Numbered from the stretch's first letter, positions 15,458-24,175 are shown. The stretch is DNA of 64,000 nucleotides from RGIG4097 sp937885645 (GCA_937885645.1 CALABJ010000017.1:1-64000), one strand, 5' to 3'. Notes: generated by a model from the letters alone, not told the origin. A program made the numbers and translations.

Positions 15458-16355
15458 CTGCGCTCTCCTGAATTGCTGTTTCTTCGTTGCCCTCTACTTT
15501 GTAGAGGATGATCTTTCCAAATGCCTCTTCTTGTTCTGCTTTGATGATGCCGTACTTCATAAGTTCGAGGACGGCAAGGAAGGTGATGACTATGTCCTCT
15601 CTGTCAAAATCAGGCTCAAACAAAAATTCGAAATCAAATGAGCCGTGATAGTAGATGAGTTCACGTATGTGTGTCATCTGCTCGTGTACAGAGAATCTAT
15701 CTTTGACAACCTTTTTAGGGATTGCGTCACGGACTGCTCTTTCTGAATTAGCCAACACCCTTGCAAAGGCTTCTACAAGCTTGGGCAGTGAGAAGTTGGT
15801 CAAACACACGCGATAGTCTTTGTCTGAATATACGGGCTCTCTCACAAAGCGGTTGATGGTTTCCATATCGCGCATCTTTTCCGCTTGCTCTTTAAGAAGT
15901 GCATATTCCTTAATCTTGTTGATGAAGGCTTCTCTTTCGTCTATGACGCCATCATCTTCGTCCTCATCTTCCTTAGGAAGAGTTCGGAGGGATTTGAGAT
16001 AGACAAGTTCTGCAGCAAATGTGATAAACTCCCCTGCATATTCATAGTCCAATTCCTCACGAGGGGTGGCCTTGATGATTTCAACGTATTGCTTTGTCAC
16101 CTCACTGATGAAGATGTCCTCAATGCGGATTTTTGCACTTTTGACAAGTTCAAGAAGGAGGTCAATGGGGCCGTCAAAATCGCTGATATGATAGACAACC
16201 GTTGAGTGCACAGTAAAAAATTCCGCATCAGTAGCAGGATTTTCACTGGGCAAAATCACCTGAGGTTTTTGTTCAGGTGTTTCAACTTCTGTTGTGATTT
16301 CTGTGTTTTCTGTCACAGACAAATCACTTGTGATTTGGTTTTCAAGATTGTCCAT
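15441..16355 (-). CDS. scpA: Segregation and condensation protein ScpA
   Basis: 304-aa kleisin that bridges the SMC heads. Signature FDGPIDLLLELVKSAKIRIEDI (near residue 60) and the C-terminal VTFLAVLELMKYGIIKAEQEE are clear. It has an unusually long, acidic N-terminal extension of about 50 residues before the kleisin core. The ATG at 16355 shares one base with the lysA stop; a GTG three codons upstream is less likely. Confidence 0.95.
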   Translation of the reverse strand: MDNLENQITSDLSVTENTEITTEVETPEQKPQVILPSENPATDAEFFTVHSTVVYHISDFDGPIDLLLELVKSAKIRIEDIFISEVTKQYVEIIKATPREELDYEYAGEFITFAAELVYLKSLRTLPKEDEDEDDGVIDEREAFINKIKEYALLKEQAEKMRDMETINRFVREPVYSDKDYRVCLTNFSLPKLVEAFARVLANSERAVRDAIPKKVVKDRFSVHEQMTHIRELIYYHGSFDFEFLFEPDFDREDIVITFLAVLELMKYGIIKAEQEEAFGKIILYKVEGNEETAIQESADGEYK

Positions 16356-17659
16356 TATATCCACTCAGGAACAACGTTGTTCCTCAAAATATCTTCGTAG
16401 GTTTGTCCCTTCACGATGAGGTCTGCTTTGTCGCCCTTCACCATCACCACGGGGGGCACTGCGTTCAAGTTGTAATTTGATGACATTGAGTAGTTGTATG
16501 CTCCTGTCGTAAACACTGCAACCACGTCCCCGACTTCCGCTTTTTGCAGAAGTACGTTTTCTGCAATTATATCACCACTTTCACAACACTTGCCAGCCAA
16601 AGTGACTTTCTCCGTCATAGGCTCGTCAGCCTTGTCGCATACAATTGCGCTGTATTGTGAGTCATATAGTGCGTGACGAGGATTTTCAAACATACCACCG
16701 TCAATTGCCACGTATTTTTTCACACCAAAATCTTTGATTGCATTGACTGTGTAAAGTGTGATTCCTGCTTCACCAACAATACTTCTGCCCGGCTCAACGA
16801 TTACAAAAGGTTTCTTGAGTCCTTTTTCTGCTACCTTATCTGCAAGGCGTGCCAGTATGTTTTTCACAATATTTGCCGTGGATTCTGGGGTAAATTTGGG
16901 GTCCTCATCAGTGTAATAAACACCATATCCACCGCCTAAATCTAAGGTGTGACAATTTATGCCGACTTCACCAAGTTTCACGATGAAATCCACCATTTTG
17001 TCCACTGCCACGTCATAAGAACTGTGGTCGTAGATTTGTGAGCCAATGTGGATATGCAATCCCTTAAAAACAAGGTTTTTTCTTGAATTTATGTCTTTGA
17101 CATAATCAAGTGCATCTTTTTCAATGTCAAAACCGAATTTTGAGTTGGGGGCGGCTGTTTGCACGGCGGAATAAGTGTGGGCAGACACAAGAGGATTGAT
17201 GCGGACAAGCACCTCTTGTTTTTTGCCTTGACGGCCTGCTTCAGAGTCCAATCTGTCAATCTCGCTTATGCTGTCGATGACAAAATATCCAACGTCTGCG
17301 CTGACGCCTTCACGGATTTCTCTTTCCGTCTTTGCATTTCCGTGGAAAATGATATGCTTGGGATTGACACCAGAAGTGAGCAACAAATGAAGTTCTCCGC
17401 CGGACACTGCATCAAACCACATACCCACTTTGTCCATAAGACGAGTTGTTGCTTTGGTTGCAAATGCTTTGCTTGCATATGCCACTGCGCCATCGCCATA
17501 TGTTGCGACAGCATCAATCATTTTTTTGCATAGATTTTCAATATGGTCACCATCCATGACGTAAAGAGGTGTGCCATACTTTCTTGCAAGGGCTGATGCT
17601 TTAAAGTTGCCAATATTCAATTTTCCGTCTGCAACAAACAGAGTTTCTCTTGAATTCAT
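16355..17659 (-). CDS. lysA: Diaminopimelate decarboxylase
   Basis: 434-aa fold-III PLP enzyme that makes L-lysine from meso-diaminopimelate. The PLP lysine is in VAYASKAFAT; HIGSQI, LGGGYG and EPGRSIVG bind the cofactor, and CCESGD contributes the catalytic Cys. TAGGA precedes the ATG. It heads lysA-scpA-scpB. The leader contains an alternating GT/GC tract and a small hairpin but does not resemble a lysine riboswitch. Confidence 0.95.
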   Translation of the reverse strand: MNSRETLFVADGKLNIGNFKASALARKYGTPLYVMDGDHIENLCKKMIDAVATYGDGAVAYASKAFATKATTRLMDKVGMWFDAVSGGELHLLLTSGVNPKHIIFHGNAKTEREIREGVSADVGYFVIDSISEIDRLDSEAGRQGKKQEVLVRINPLVSAHTYSAVQTAAPNSKFGFDIEKDALDYVKDINSRKNLVFKGLHIHIGSQIYDHSSYDVAVDKMVDFIVKLGEVGINCHTLDLGGGYGVYYTDEDPKFTPESTANIVKNILARLADKVAEKGLKKPFVIVEPGRSIVGEAGITLYTVNAIKDFGVKKYVAIDGGMFENPRHALYDSQYSAIVCDKADEPMTEKVTLAGKCCESGDIIAENVLLQKAEVGDVVAVFTTGAYNYSMSSNYNLNAVPPVVMVKGDKADLIVKGQTYEDILRNNVVPEWI

Positions 17660-17727
17660 ATCTTTTCCTAGGTGAAATTGCTATCGCACGAGGTGTGCGC
17701 GTGTATGCATTTACACATACATCAGTC

Positions 17728-17756
17728 ATTTTATCATAAAAAGTCTGCAAAGTCAA
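17728..17756 (-). promoter_or_regulatory. SigA promoter of lysA-scpA-scpB
   Basis: On the minus strand TTGACT (17751-17756), a 17-base spacer and TAAAAT (17728-17733), about 70 bases upstream of lysA. Confidence 0.8.
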
Positions 17757-17758
17757 AA

Positions 17759-17793
17759 TAAAAAATCGCCCAAAGGTTTTTACCTTTGAGCGA
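17759..17793 (-). terminator. Intrinsic terminator of dacF
   Basis: A 12-bp stem (17766-17777 with 17782-17793), with one G-U pair on the minus strand, followed by six T residues. Confidence 0.9.
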
Positions 17794-17811
17794 CCAAGAT
17801 TATGTTTTGTT

Positions 17812-19035
17812 TTACCACTCGTCACATATATGCTTGAGGGTGTCACTATACCTTGCCTTTTCTACGTCAACCATGCTGACAACTGGGCATTCCCCAATCA
17901 CTTCACCATTTCTTGTGAGGTATGCTTTGCCAACCTCACCGCCTCTTACGATGGGCGCTTTTACTGTTGCTGGCAAATTGAAATGCACCTTATATTCACC
18001 GTCATCACCTTTTTTGACAAGAGCCTTGAAATCCTCTTTGACTGCAACTGAAATTCCCTTTTCTCTGCCACCTAAAACTCTTATAGAGTTTTCAATGCAA
18101 TCGTCTTTGGATTGTATGACCTTTGCTGAGTAGTTTGAAAAGGCATATCCAAACAAATTGCTGACTGAGGCAAATCTTTCCTTTGAGCTGTCTGCACCTA
18201 TGACAACCGCCACAACGCGGAGCCCGTTTCTTTCTGCAGTTGCTGACAAACAAAATTTTGCCTCGCTGGTAAATCCAGTTTTTCCGCCATCACAACCATT
18301 GTAGAATCGCACAAGTTTGTTTGTGTTTGTCATAGAGGTTGTCCTGCCGTCAGGGTGAACAAAATCTTCAAGCCAAATTCCTGCATATTCAAAATATTTT
18401 GGGTGCTTAATAAGTTCACGGAACATAATTGACACGTCCTTTGCACTGGAATAACTTTCAGGAGCAGGAAGTCCTGTGCAGTTGACAAAATTTGTGTTTT
18501 TCATCCCAAGGGCCTTTGCTCTCTCGTTCATATCCTCTACAAATCCCTCTACACTGCCCGACAATCTCTCTGCCATAGCCACACAACTGTCGTTTGCACT
18601 TGCTACGATGATCGACTTGATAAGTTCGCCCGCCTTATATTCCTTTCCGCTGTCAAGGAAAACTTGCGATCCACCCATACTTGCTGCGACATCACTGACA
18701 GGCACCATTTCATCAAGAGAAAGATCACCTCTGTCAACGCTTTCAAGAGCAAGCAAAGTGGTCATAATCTTCACCATGCTTGCAATGGGCAACCTATCAT
18801 CTGAACGAGATGAGTACATCTCTGTTCCCGTTGCGCTGTCAACCAAATATACCGCCTTGCCGTTCACCTTAATTTCGTCGGCAAAGGCAACATTTTTACC
18901 TAAAGGTAAAAGAGTTGATAATATTGTCAATGAAAATAGAAAAATCACTGCAAAACCAACAATTTTTGCAAGGCTATTTTTTAACGTTTTTTCATTTTGA
19001 TTTTGATGATTAAATAGAAAAATTGATGTTTTCAT
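17812..19035 (-). CDS. dacF: D-alanyl-D-alanine carboxypeptidase DacF (S11)
   Basis: 407-aa penicillin-binding protein with a signal peptide/membrane segment (about 25-50). Active-site motifs SMVK (Ser-x-x-Lys), SANDSCVAM (S-x-N) and KTGFTSEAKF (KTG) are in order, and a C-terminal beta domain and basic tail follow, as in DacF. In B. subtilis DacF is made in the forespore and adjusts cortex crosslinking. GAGGTG lies five bases before the ATG at 19035; an upstream in-frame ATG lacks such a site. A forespore-type promoter sits at 19051-19080. Confidence 0.92.
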   Translation of the reverse strand: MKTSIFLFNHQNQNEKTLKNSLAKIVGFAVIFLFSLTILSTLLPLGKNVAFADEIKVNGKAVYLVDSATGTEMYSSRSDDRLPIASMVKIMTTLLALESVDRGDLSLDEMVPVSDVAASMGGSQVFLDSGKEYKAGELIKSIIVASANDSCVAMAERLSGSVEGFVEDMNERAKALGMKNTNFVNCTGLPAPESYSSAKDVSIMFRELIKHPKYFEYAGIWLEDFVHPDGRTTSMTNTNKLVRFYNGCDGGKTGFTSEAKFCLSATAERNGLRVVAVVIGADSSKERFASVSNLFGYAFSNYSAKVIQSKDDCIENSIRVLGGREKGISVAVKEDFKALVKKGDDGEYKVHFNLPATVKAPIVRGGEVGKAYLTRNGEVIGECPVVSMVDVEKARYSDTLKHICDEW

Positions 19036-19050
19036 ATTGCACCTCAAACC

Positions 19051-19080
19051 TATTGTGTGCAAGGAAAACCATATTATTCA
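19051..19080 (-). promoter_or_regulatory. Forespore-type (SigF/SigG) promoter of dacF
   Basis: On the minus strand TGAATA (19075-19080), 17 bases, then CACAATA (19051-19057). This is a perfect TGMATA -35 and a six-of-seven CATAMTA -10. It overlaps the end of spoIIM. It agrees with the known SigF control of dacF in Bacillus. Confidence 0.75.
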
Positions 19081-19662
19081 ACCGCCGATGACAACCACCT
19101 TTGTGACCGCCCCAATAAGCAAAAATATCACTGCACTGACAATTATGTTGACGCACAGTGCTTTAAGTAAAACCGCAACGGACGGTTTCAAAAGTTTGTC
19201 TTTTGAATCGCACTTCCCTGAGTGTCCAAGAGCAATACTGCCACCTATCATCAGGCACAAAAAAGTTGTGAGGAAAAACGGCATATACACAAAAATCAAA
19301 TTCATAATGCCTACACCACCATAGACACCCACGAGGACACAAAGATAGTTTCCTGTCATAAACCCTAAAACGGCAAAAGGTACAACCGCAAGAAAGGACA
19401 ATCCTCGTACACAGGCGGAAATAGCCACGACTCCATAACCAGCAACAACAAAAAGTGAAGAAAAGAAAAACACTTTCACCGCACCGAAAGTCATATCGTT
19501 GCGAGAAAGTTTTTCAAAAACACCACCCACGGAATTTACTGCAGACACAATGCCCACGATGATTCCAACAACAAACAGCACCGAAAAGCATATCACCGTC
19601 TTTTTGTAGGCGGATAGGAAGTCTTTTATCATAAAAACTGCAGATTTCATGCGGACGTTCAT
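19078..19662 (-). CDS. spoIIM: Stage II sporulation protein M
   Basis: 194-aa polytopic membrane protein with about five hydrophobic helices and an N-terminal basic segment. The FFSSLFVVAGYG and FMTGNYLCVLVGVYGG stretches and the final hydrophobic helix fit SpoIIM, part of the SpoIIDMP machine that thins septal peptidoglycan and drives engulfment. It sits directly upstream of dacF, as spoIIM lies in the dacF region of Bacillus. No convincing Shine-Dalgarno sequence precedes the ATG at 19662. An internal Met at codon 5 is the alternative start. Confidence 0.82.
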   Translation of the reverse strand: MNVRMKSAVFMIKDFLSAYKKTVICFSVLFVVGIIVGIVSAVNSVGGVFEKLSRNDMTFGAVKVFFFSSLFVVAGYGVVAISACVRGLSFLAVVPFAVLGFMTGNYLCVLVGVYGGVGIMNLIFVYMPFFLTTFLCLMIGGSIALGHSGKCDSKDKLLKPSVAVLLKALCVNIIVSAVIFLLIGAVTKVVVIGG

Positions 19663-19730
19663 ACCAAATAATACTTGCTTTTCCTATCGGTTATGACAAA
19701 AATTCTTCTTTTTACCGAAAAAAAAGATGA

Positions 19731-19736
19731 TATGAT
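19731..19736 (+). promoter_or_regulatory. Extended -10 box six bases before the Spo0A-C ATG
   Basis: TGATATGAT (19728-19736) is an extended -10 element. The ATG at 19743 follows after exactly six bases, where transcription would start. No good -35 and no Shine-Dalgarno sequence is visible, so the transcript may be leaderless. Confidence 0.5.
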
Positions 19737-19742
19737 TTGCCT

Positions 19743-20087
19743 ATGGAAAAAAACGAACTGAAAATTAAAAAATATCTTCTTGAACTTGGCTTTCAGCCAA
19801 ACTTAAAAGGCTATCATCTCCTCGCCTATCTCATTGAAAAAGCACGAAATGGAGAGAAAATTATGCCACTGAAATATTACGGTTATATTGACTTGTCAAA
19901 AAAGTTTGGAGTGAGTGTGGCAAGTGTTGAAAAGGACATACAAAATGCCATATCTTCCGCTTGGTTAAGGGGCAACGTTGACACACTTTATCGTGAATTT
20001 GGCGAAACCCTTGACGAGGACAAAGGCAAGCCTACAAACAAGCAGTTTTTGCTTACTGCATTAGAGCGTCTAGCAATGAAAATATAG
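19743..20087 (+). CDS. Stand-alone Spo0A C-terminal effector domain
   Basis: 114-aa protein matching only the DNA-binding domain of the sporulation master regulator Spo0A: LLELGFQPNLKGYHLLAYLI, then SVASVEKDIQNAISSAWLRGNVDTL with the recognition-helix region, and ending with GKPTNKQFLLTALERL. The phosphoreceiver domain is absent, and no receiver-coding sequence lies upstream in any frame before the divergent spoIIM. In Bacillus full-length spo0A is next to spoIVB, so this sits at the syntenic position. It could be a constitutive competitor or helper of a full Spo0A encoded elsewhere. A TTG two codons upstream is a possible alternative start. Confidence 0.88.
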   Translation: MEKNELKIKKYLLELGFQPNLKGYHLLAYLIEKARNGEKIMPLKYYGYIDLSKKFGVSVASVEKDIQNAISSAWLRGNVDTLYREFGETLDEDKGKPTNKQFLLTALERLAMKI

Positions 20088-20164
20088 GCTTAGAATAGCG
20101 GTTTTTCAAAATTTATTGTAGAATTTTAAATTATAACCCGTTTAGCTCCTTGCCATATTTATTC

Positions 20165-21220
20165 TTATGCAGCTGCCCTTTCTTCTGCCAAATTTGGCAT
20201 ATACGAGGTTGAATACATAAACCTAGAATGGACGCCATAACCCCTTGTGGCATCGCCTACAAAAACGTGGGTGACTGCCCCCACAAGCAAGCCGTTTTGT
20301 ATAATAGGACTGCCACTCATCCCCTGCACAATTCCACCGGTTTTTGCAATCAATCTTTCATCTCTGACAACGATGACAAGTCCCTTTTCTTTTGGGCTAT
20401 CTTGGTCAACGATTTTGACTATTTCAATGTCATAAAATGCAGGATTTTCACCTTCAACAGTGGTGTATATTTGGGCTTTTCCCATTGTGGCTTCACCTCT
20501 TTTTGCAACTCTCACAAGATTTCCTCTTATTTTACCGTCAAAGCGTCCGTAAATGCCGATGTTGGTGTTTGATTGGATTTCCCCGATAGGGGTTGTAAGT
20601 TTGTTCAAAGAGGCAACAAGACCTCCTGCTTTGCCACTTTCCCCTCTTATCACTCCATCAATTTCAGTACAGTAGATTTTTCCGCTATTTAGGCTGTCAC
20701 AAAGCCCACTTTCGCCATCGTGGATATGATGACCGAGGGCTGCAAATCTCTTGTCCAGAGTGACAAAAGTCATAGTGCCGATGCCACTGACATCTTCTTT
20801 GACGATGACCCCTAGTTTTCTTTCCTTAGAAAGGCAGATTGCAGGACACACGCTATATCTACAGACCACTCCGCTTTTATGCTTTACTGACAAATCCACC
20901 TCACCTTCACTGTCACAAAGAAGTTTTTTCAGTTGATATACGTTTGTCAATTTCTCACCATTTAGTGAAAGCAAAATATCACCTTTTGTGACACCAGTAT
21001 TTTGAAGAGGAAAAACCTCTCCATTTTCCGTTTGGACTGCAACGACGTCAACTACAATCAATCCTTCCTCCGTTGCACTTATCCCTATGGGATAACCGCC
21101 AAGATAAACGTAATCTCCTTGAGCCTGTGCTACACTACTTTCTCCGCTCAATATGGTGAAAGCAAGCATTGAAATCATAAACAATATTGCAAAACAAAAT
21201 ACCGCTTGTCTTTTTTTCAT
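20165..21220 (-). CDS. spoIVB: SpoIVB serine peptidase (S55)
   Basis: 351-aa secreted signalling protease. An N-terminal signal/anchor helix (about 5-25) precedes a PDZ domain (about 55-110) and an S55 protease domain with ALGHHIHDGESG (catalytic His) and VQGMSGSPIIQ (catalytic Ser). In Bacillus it is made in the forespore and triggers pro-sigma K processing across the septum. There is no Shine-Dalgarno sequence before the ATG. A strong forespore-type promoter ends five bases upstream, so the message may be leaderless. It is convergent with the Spo0A effector gene. Confidence 0.95.
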   Translation of the reverse strand: MKKRQAVFCFAILFMISMLAFTILSGESSVAQAQGDYVYLGGYPIGISATEEGLIVVDVVAVQTENGEVFPLQNTGVTKGDILLSLNGEKLTNVYQLKKLLCDSEGEVDLSVKHKSGVVCRYSVCPAICLSKERKLGVIVKEDVSGIGTMTFVTLDKRFAALGHHIHDGESGLCDSLNSGKIYCTEIDGVIRGESGKAGGLVASLNKLTTPIGEIQSNTNIGIYGRFDGKIRGNLVRVAKRGEATMGKAQIYTTVEGENPAFYDIEIVKIVDQDSPKEKGLVIVVRDERLIAKTGGIVQGMSGSPIIQNGLLVGAVTHVFVGDATRGYGVHSRFMYSTSYMPNLAEERAAA

Positions 21221-21225
21221 AAAGT

Positions 21226-21255
21226 TAGTATGAGGCTATATATTCATATTATGAA
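21226..21255 (-). promoter_or_regulatory. Forespore-type (SigG) promoter of spoIVB
   Basis: On the minus strand TTCATA (21250-21255), 17 bases, then CATACTA (21226-21232). The -10 is a perfect sigma G/F element and the -35 matches TGMATA at five of six. The spoIVB ATG follows after five bases. Confidence 0.8.
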
Positions 21256-21271
21256 AACAATTTTTGGCAAT

Positions 21272-21298
21272 AAAAAACCCACCGCGTTTTGCGGTGGG
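21272..21298 (-). terminator. Intrinsic terminator of the FAD-enzyme gene
   Basis: An 8-bp GC-rich stem (21278-21285 with 21291-21298) followed by six T residues on the minus strand. Confidence 0.9.
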
Positions 21299-21315
21299 CT
21301 ATATGCTTTGAAATT

Positions 21316-22710
21316 TTACTTTTCAAGTTGTCTTGCCATCAAAACACCCATGATTGATGCCATCATAAGTCCTCTTGTCCAACCACTTGAGTCACCAAGG
21401 CAATGGAGTCCGTTGATTGAGGTGTTCAATGATGCGTCCATCTTGATGCGGTTTGAATAGAATTTCAATTCAGGTGAATACAGCAATGTTTCATATCCTG
21501 CAAAACCGGGGACAACTTGGTCAACTGCTTGGATAAACCCAAGAATGTTTGTAAGACTGCGATAAGGAAGTGCTGCGGTGATATCACCTGCCACTGCATC
21601 TTTCAGTGTAGGTCTAACGTTTGAGAAGTCAAGTTCTTTGGGCCAAGTGCGCTTTCCTGCAAGGATGTCACCATATCTTTGAACCAAAATCTTGCCTGCG
21701 CCAAGCATATTTGTCAATTCACCAATCTTGATTGCATATTCAATGGGTTGCTTGAAGGGCTCGGTGAATGAGTGTGAGCAAAGTATTGCAAGGTTGGTGT
21801 TTTGGCTCTTAAGTTCCTTATAGCTATGTCCATTGACAACAGCAAGGTCATTGTCGTAGTTTTCTTGTGACACAAATCCGCCGGGATTTTGGCAGAAAAT
21901 ACGGACCTTGTTTTTGAAAGGTGCAGGATAACCGATGAGTTTGCTTTCATAAAGCACTTCATTGATTTCTTCCATAATTTCGTTGCGGACTTCAACTCTG
22001 ACGCCGATGTCAACAACACCAGGTGCGTGGGCGATATTGTGCTCTGCACACATCTTTTCAAGCCATTCTGCCCCACGTCTGCCTGTTGCAATGATGGTCT
22101 TTTCTGCGTAGATTTCTTCTCTCACGCCGTTGATTGTCACGTATGCGCCCTTGCATACGTCATCTTCAAGGATAATGTTGTCGCATTCTGCGCCAAAGAA
22201 CATATCAACACCGTTGTTGAGAAGATATTGTTCAAGACCGTAATAGATTTGTTGTGCCTTTTCAGTGCCCATATGACGGATGGGGCAATCCACAAGCTTC
22301 AAACCTGCCTTGATAGCCTTTTTACGGATTTCCTTCACCTTTTCTTCGTTGCCAAGGCCTTCGATATGCTCGTCTGCACCAAATTCAAGATAGATGTTGT
22401 CGGTATATTTGATGAGTTCTTGTGCAAAATCTCTGCCGATAAGTTCAGGAAGTGCACCGCCTACTTCTTGAGAAAGTGACAATTTGCCATCAGAAAATGC
22501 ACCTGCTCCTGAAAAGCCGGTTGTGATATGGCAATAGGGCTTGCATTGTACGCATTTGCCTGTTTTATCTTTGGGGCATCTTCTCTTTTCAACGGGTTGA
22601 CCCTTTTCAATGATGACAATTTTCTTCTTGCTGCCAAGACGAATAAGCTCAATGGCGGTGAAAATGCCAGAAGGACCTGCTCCAACTATACAAACGTCAT
22701 ATTTTCTCAT
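21316..22710 (-). CDS. FAD-dependent dehydrogenase (COG2509-like)
   Basis: 464-aa flavoprotein. An N-terminal Rossmann motif (VCIVGAGPSGIFTAIEL) is followed by a cluster of four cysteines with the spacing C-x7-C-x2-C-x3-C (near residues 44-57), and then by FSGAGAFSDGKLSL. The closing GDSSGWTRGLMMASIMGV motif is typical of uncharacterised FAD dehydrogenases. The Cys cluster could bind a metal or iron-sulfur centre; this is inference. GAGG precedes the ATG at 22710. It is monocistronic with its own SigA promoter and terminator, set between spoIVB and sigK. Confidence 0.85.
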   Translation of the reverse strand: MRKYDVCIVGAGPSGIFTAIELIRLGSKKKIVIIEKGQPVEKRRCPKDKTGKCVQCKPYCHITTGFSGAGAFSDGKLSLSQEVGGALPELIGRDFAQELIKYTDNIYLEFGADEHIEGLGNEEKVKEIRKKAIKAGLKLVDCPIRHMGTEKAQQIYYGLEQYLLNNGVDMFFGAECDNIILEDDVCKGAYVTINGVREEIYAEKTIIATGRRGAEWLEKMCAEHNIAHAPGVVDIGVRVEVRNEIMEEINEVLYESKLIGYPAPFKNKVRIFCQNPGGFVSQENYDNDLAVVNGHSYKELKSQNTNLAILCSHSFTEPFKQPIEYAIKIGELTNMLGAGKILVQRYGDILAGKRTWPKELDFSNVRPTLKDAVAGDITAALPYRSLTNILGFIQAVDQVVPGFAGYETLLYSPELKFYSNRIKMDASLNTSINGLHCLGDSSGWTRGLMMASIMGVLMARQLEK

Positions 22711-22755
22711 AATTACCTCGCGTGTTTTATTCACGTATTTTTTCAAACCTATGCG

Positions 22756-22784
22756 ACTTTATCACGGAAACTGCTTTTTGTCAA
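22756..22784 (-). promoter_or_regulatory. SigA promoter of the FAD-enzyme gene
   Basis: On the minus strand TTGACA (22779-22784), a 17-base spacer and TAAAGT (22756-22761), about 46 bases upstream of the ATG. Confidence 0.8.
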
Positions 22785-22840
22785 GGACTTCCTTGATTTC
22801 TTTTGATAAAATCAAAAAAATCCACTTATATTTGCAATCA

Positions 22841-23536
22841 TCAGCAAAGGTCTTCTCTGCTTACGTGTTCTCGTATTTTTTCAAGGGCTTTCTTTTCTAT
22901 TCTGCTGATATAACTCCGTGATATGCCAAACATATTTGCAACTTCACGTTGGGTCAATGCACCATTGCCGTCAAGACCATACCTGTATTTGATGATGTCG
23001 TACTCCCTTTTGTCAAGGCACTCCTTTGTCACCTCAACAAGGCGCTCCATCAAAATATCCCTTTCAACGTCATCAATGACGTCTTTGTCATCGGCAATCA
23101 TATCAATGACGGTCAACTCGTTTCCCTCTTTATCAACGCCGATCGGCTCACTTAGGGACACGTTGTTTTTATGCTTTTTGGATGCTCGAAGCATCATAAG
23201 TATCTCGTTTTCTATGCATCTAGATGCATAGGTGGCAAGGCCCGTGCCTTTTCCTTGATTATAAGTGGACACCGCCTTTATAAGCCCTATTGAACCCACT
23301 GAAATCAACTCGTCGTTGTCACCGTAGTTGGCGTATTTTTTTGCAACGTGGGCAACAAGACGCAGATTATGCTTGATGAGTATGTCTTTTGCCTCTTTGT
23401 CTCCGCTCTCTGCCTTGTCAAGATAAAACTTCTCTTTCTCCTTTGACAACGGCATTGGAAATGAACTTTTTTCACTGACGTAAGAGGAATAGATAAACAG
23501 GTTTTTCAACAGTGCAAACAAAGACTCTATGGCCAT
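22841..23536 (-). CDS. sigK: RNA polymerase sigma K (late mother-cell sigma factor), intact
   Basis: 231-aa sigma factor with a short hydrophobic pro-sequence (SLFALLKNLFIYSSYV), region 2 (ELISVGSIGLIKAVSTY and ATYASRCIENEILMMLR) and region 4 (TQREVANMFGISRSYISRIEK). The pro-sequence marks it as SigK or SigE; the pairing with a separate spoIIGA-linked sigE makes it SigK. The gene is one uninterrupted frame, with no skin-type element at the usual site. GGGGG precedes the ATG. CATATAGT at 23556-23563 (minus) resembles a sigma E -10, but the -35 is poor. Confidence 0.93.
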   Translation of the reverse strand: MAIESLFALLKNLFIYSSYVSEKSSFPMPLSKEKEKFYLDKAESGDKEAKDILIKHNLRLVAHVAKKYANYGDNDELISVGSIGLIKAVSTYNQGKGTGLATYASRCIENEILMMLRASKKHKNNVSLSEPIGVDKEGNELTVIDMIADDKDVIDDVERDILMERLVEVTKECLDKREYDIIKYRYGLDGNGALTQREVANMFGISRSYISRIEKKALEKIREHVSREDLC

Positions 23537-23656
23537 ACAACCCCCAATGTTTTACACTATATGATTTTGCCCGCCAACCTTTGACAAAAAATTGCAAAAA
23601 CCGCTTTTTTTTTCTTCTGCTCGACGAGAAAAACCTGCCGTATTAATTTGGGCATA

Positions 23657-23681
23657 ATAAAACCCGACCTATGGTCGGGTT
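23657..23681 (-). terminator. Intrinsic terminator of nrdR
   Basis: A 9-bp stem (23661-23669 with 23673-23681) followed by TTATTATG on the minus strand, just after the nrdR stop. Confidence 0.85.
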
Positions 23682-23686
23682 CAAAC

Positions 23687-24175
23687 TTATTTCTTCTTTT
23701 GGTCGTAGGATGAAAGTGTATCCTTCAGTTTCACAAGACCTTCAATTTCATTGAGGAGTGTGTTGATGTCCTTGAATTGACGGTGCACTGATGCGTAGCG
23801 GACGTATGCCACTTCGTCCACTTCTTTCAAGCCTTCCATGACAAGTTCACCAATGTGGGTTGAAGATACTTCTTGCTCAAGACTATTGAGGATTTTGCGT
23901 TGAATGTCTGTGATGAGTCTGTCAATAGCCGTCATTGAAATAGGACGCTTTTCGCAAGATTTCATGATGCCAAGCTTGACCTTGTTGATATCAAAGATTT
24001 GACGGCTTCCGTCCTTTTTGACAACCAAAATAGGTGTGCTTTCAATGGTTTCATAGGTGGTGAAACGCTTGCCACAGCCGATACATTCACGGCGACGACG
24101 AATTGAAGTGCCGTCTTCGTTTTGTCTGCTGTCAACGACCTTGCTATCAAGACATCCGCAATAGATACATTTCAT
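23687..24175 (-). CDS. nrdR: Transcriptional repressor NrdR
   Basis: 162-aa repressor of ribonucleotide reductase genes. An N-terminal zinc ribbon with two Cys pairs (MKCIYCG and CIGCGKRF) is followed by an ATP-cone that senses ATP/dATP (VVKKDGSRQIFDINKVKLGI). GAGGG precedes the ATG. It is often found near sigG and ylmC in Clostridia, as here. Its targets (NrdR boxes) were not seen in this window. Confidence 0.95.
   Translation of the reverse strand: MKCIYCGCLDSKVVDSRQNEDGTSIRRRRECIGCGKRFTTYETIESTPILVVKKDGSRQIFDINKVKLGIMKSCEKRPISMTAIDRLITDIQRKILNSLEQEVSSTHIGELVMEGLKEVDEVAYVRYASVHRQFKDINTLLNEIEGLVKLKDTLSSYDQKKK

Noticed and set aside
17660..17730. Lysine riboswitch in the lysA leader
   Set aside because: The leader is only about 60 bases and lacks the conserved lysine-aptamer core; only a small hairpin and a GT/GC tract are present.
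22841..23536. Skin-type interruption of sigK
   Set aside because: The gene is one continuous frame with all sigma regions in order; no recombinase or repeat lies beside it.
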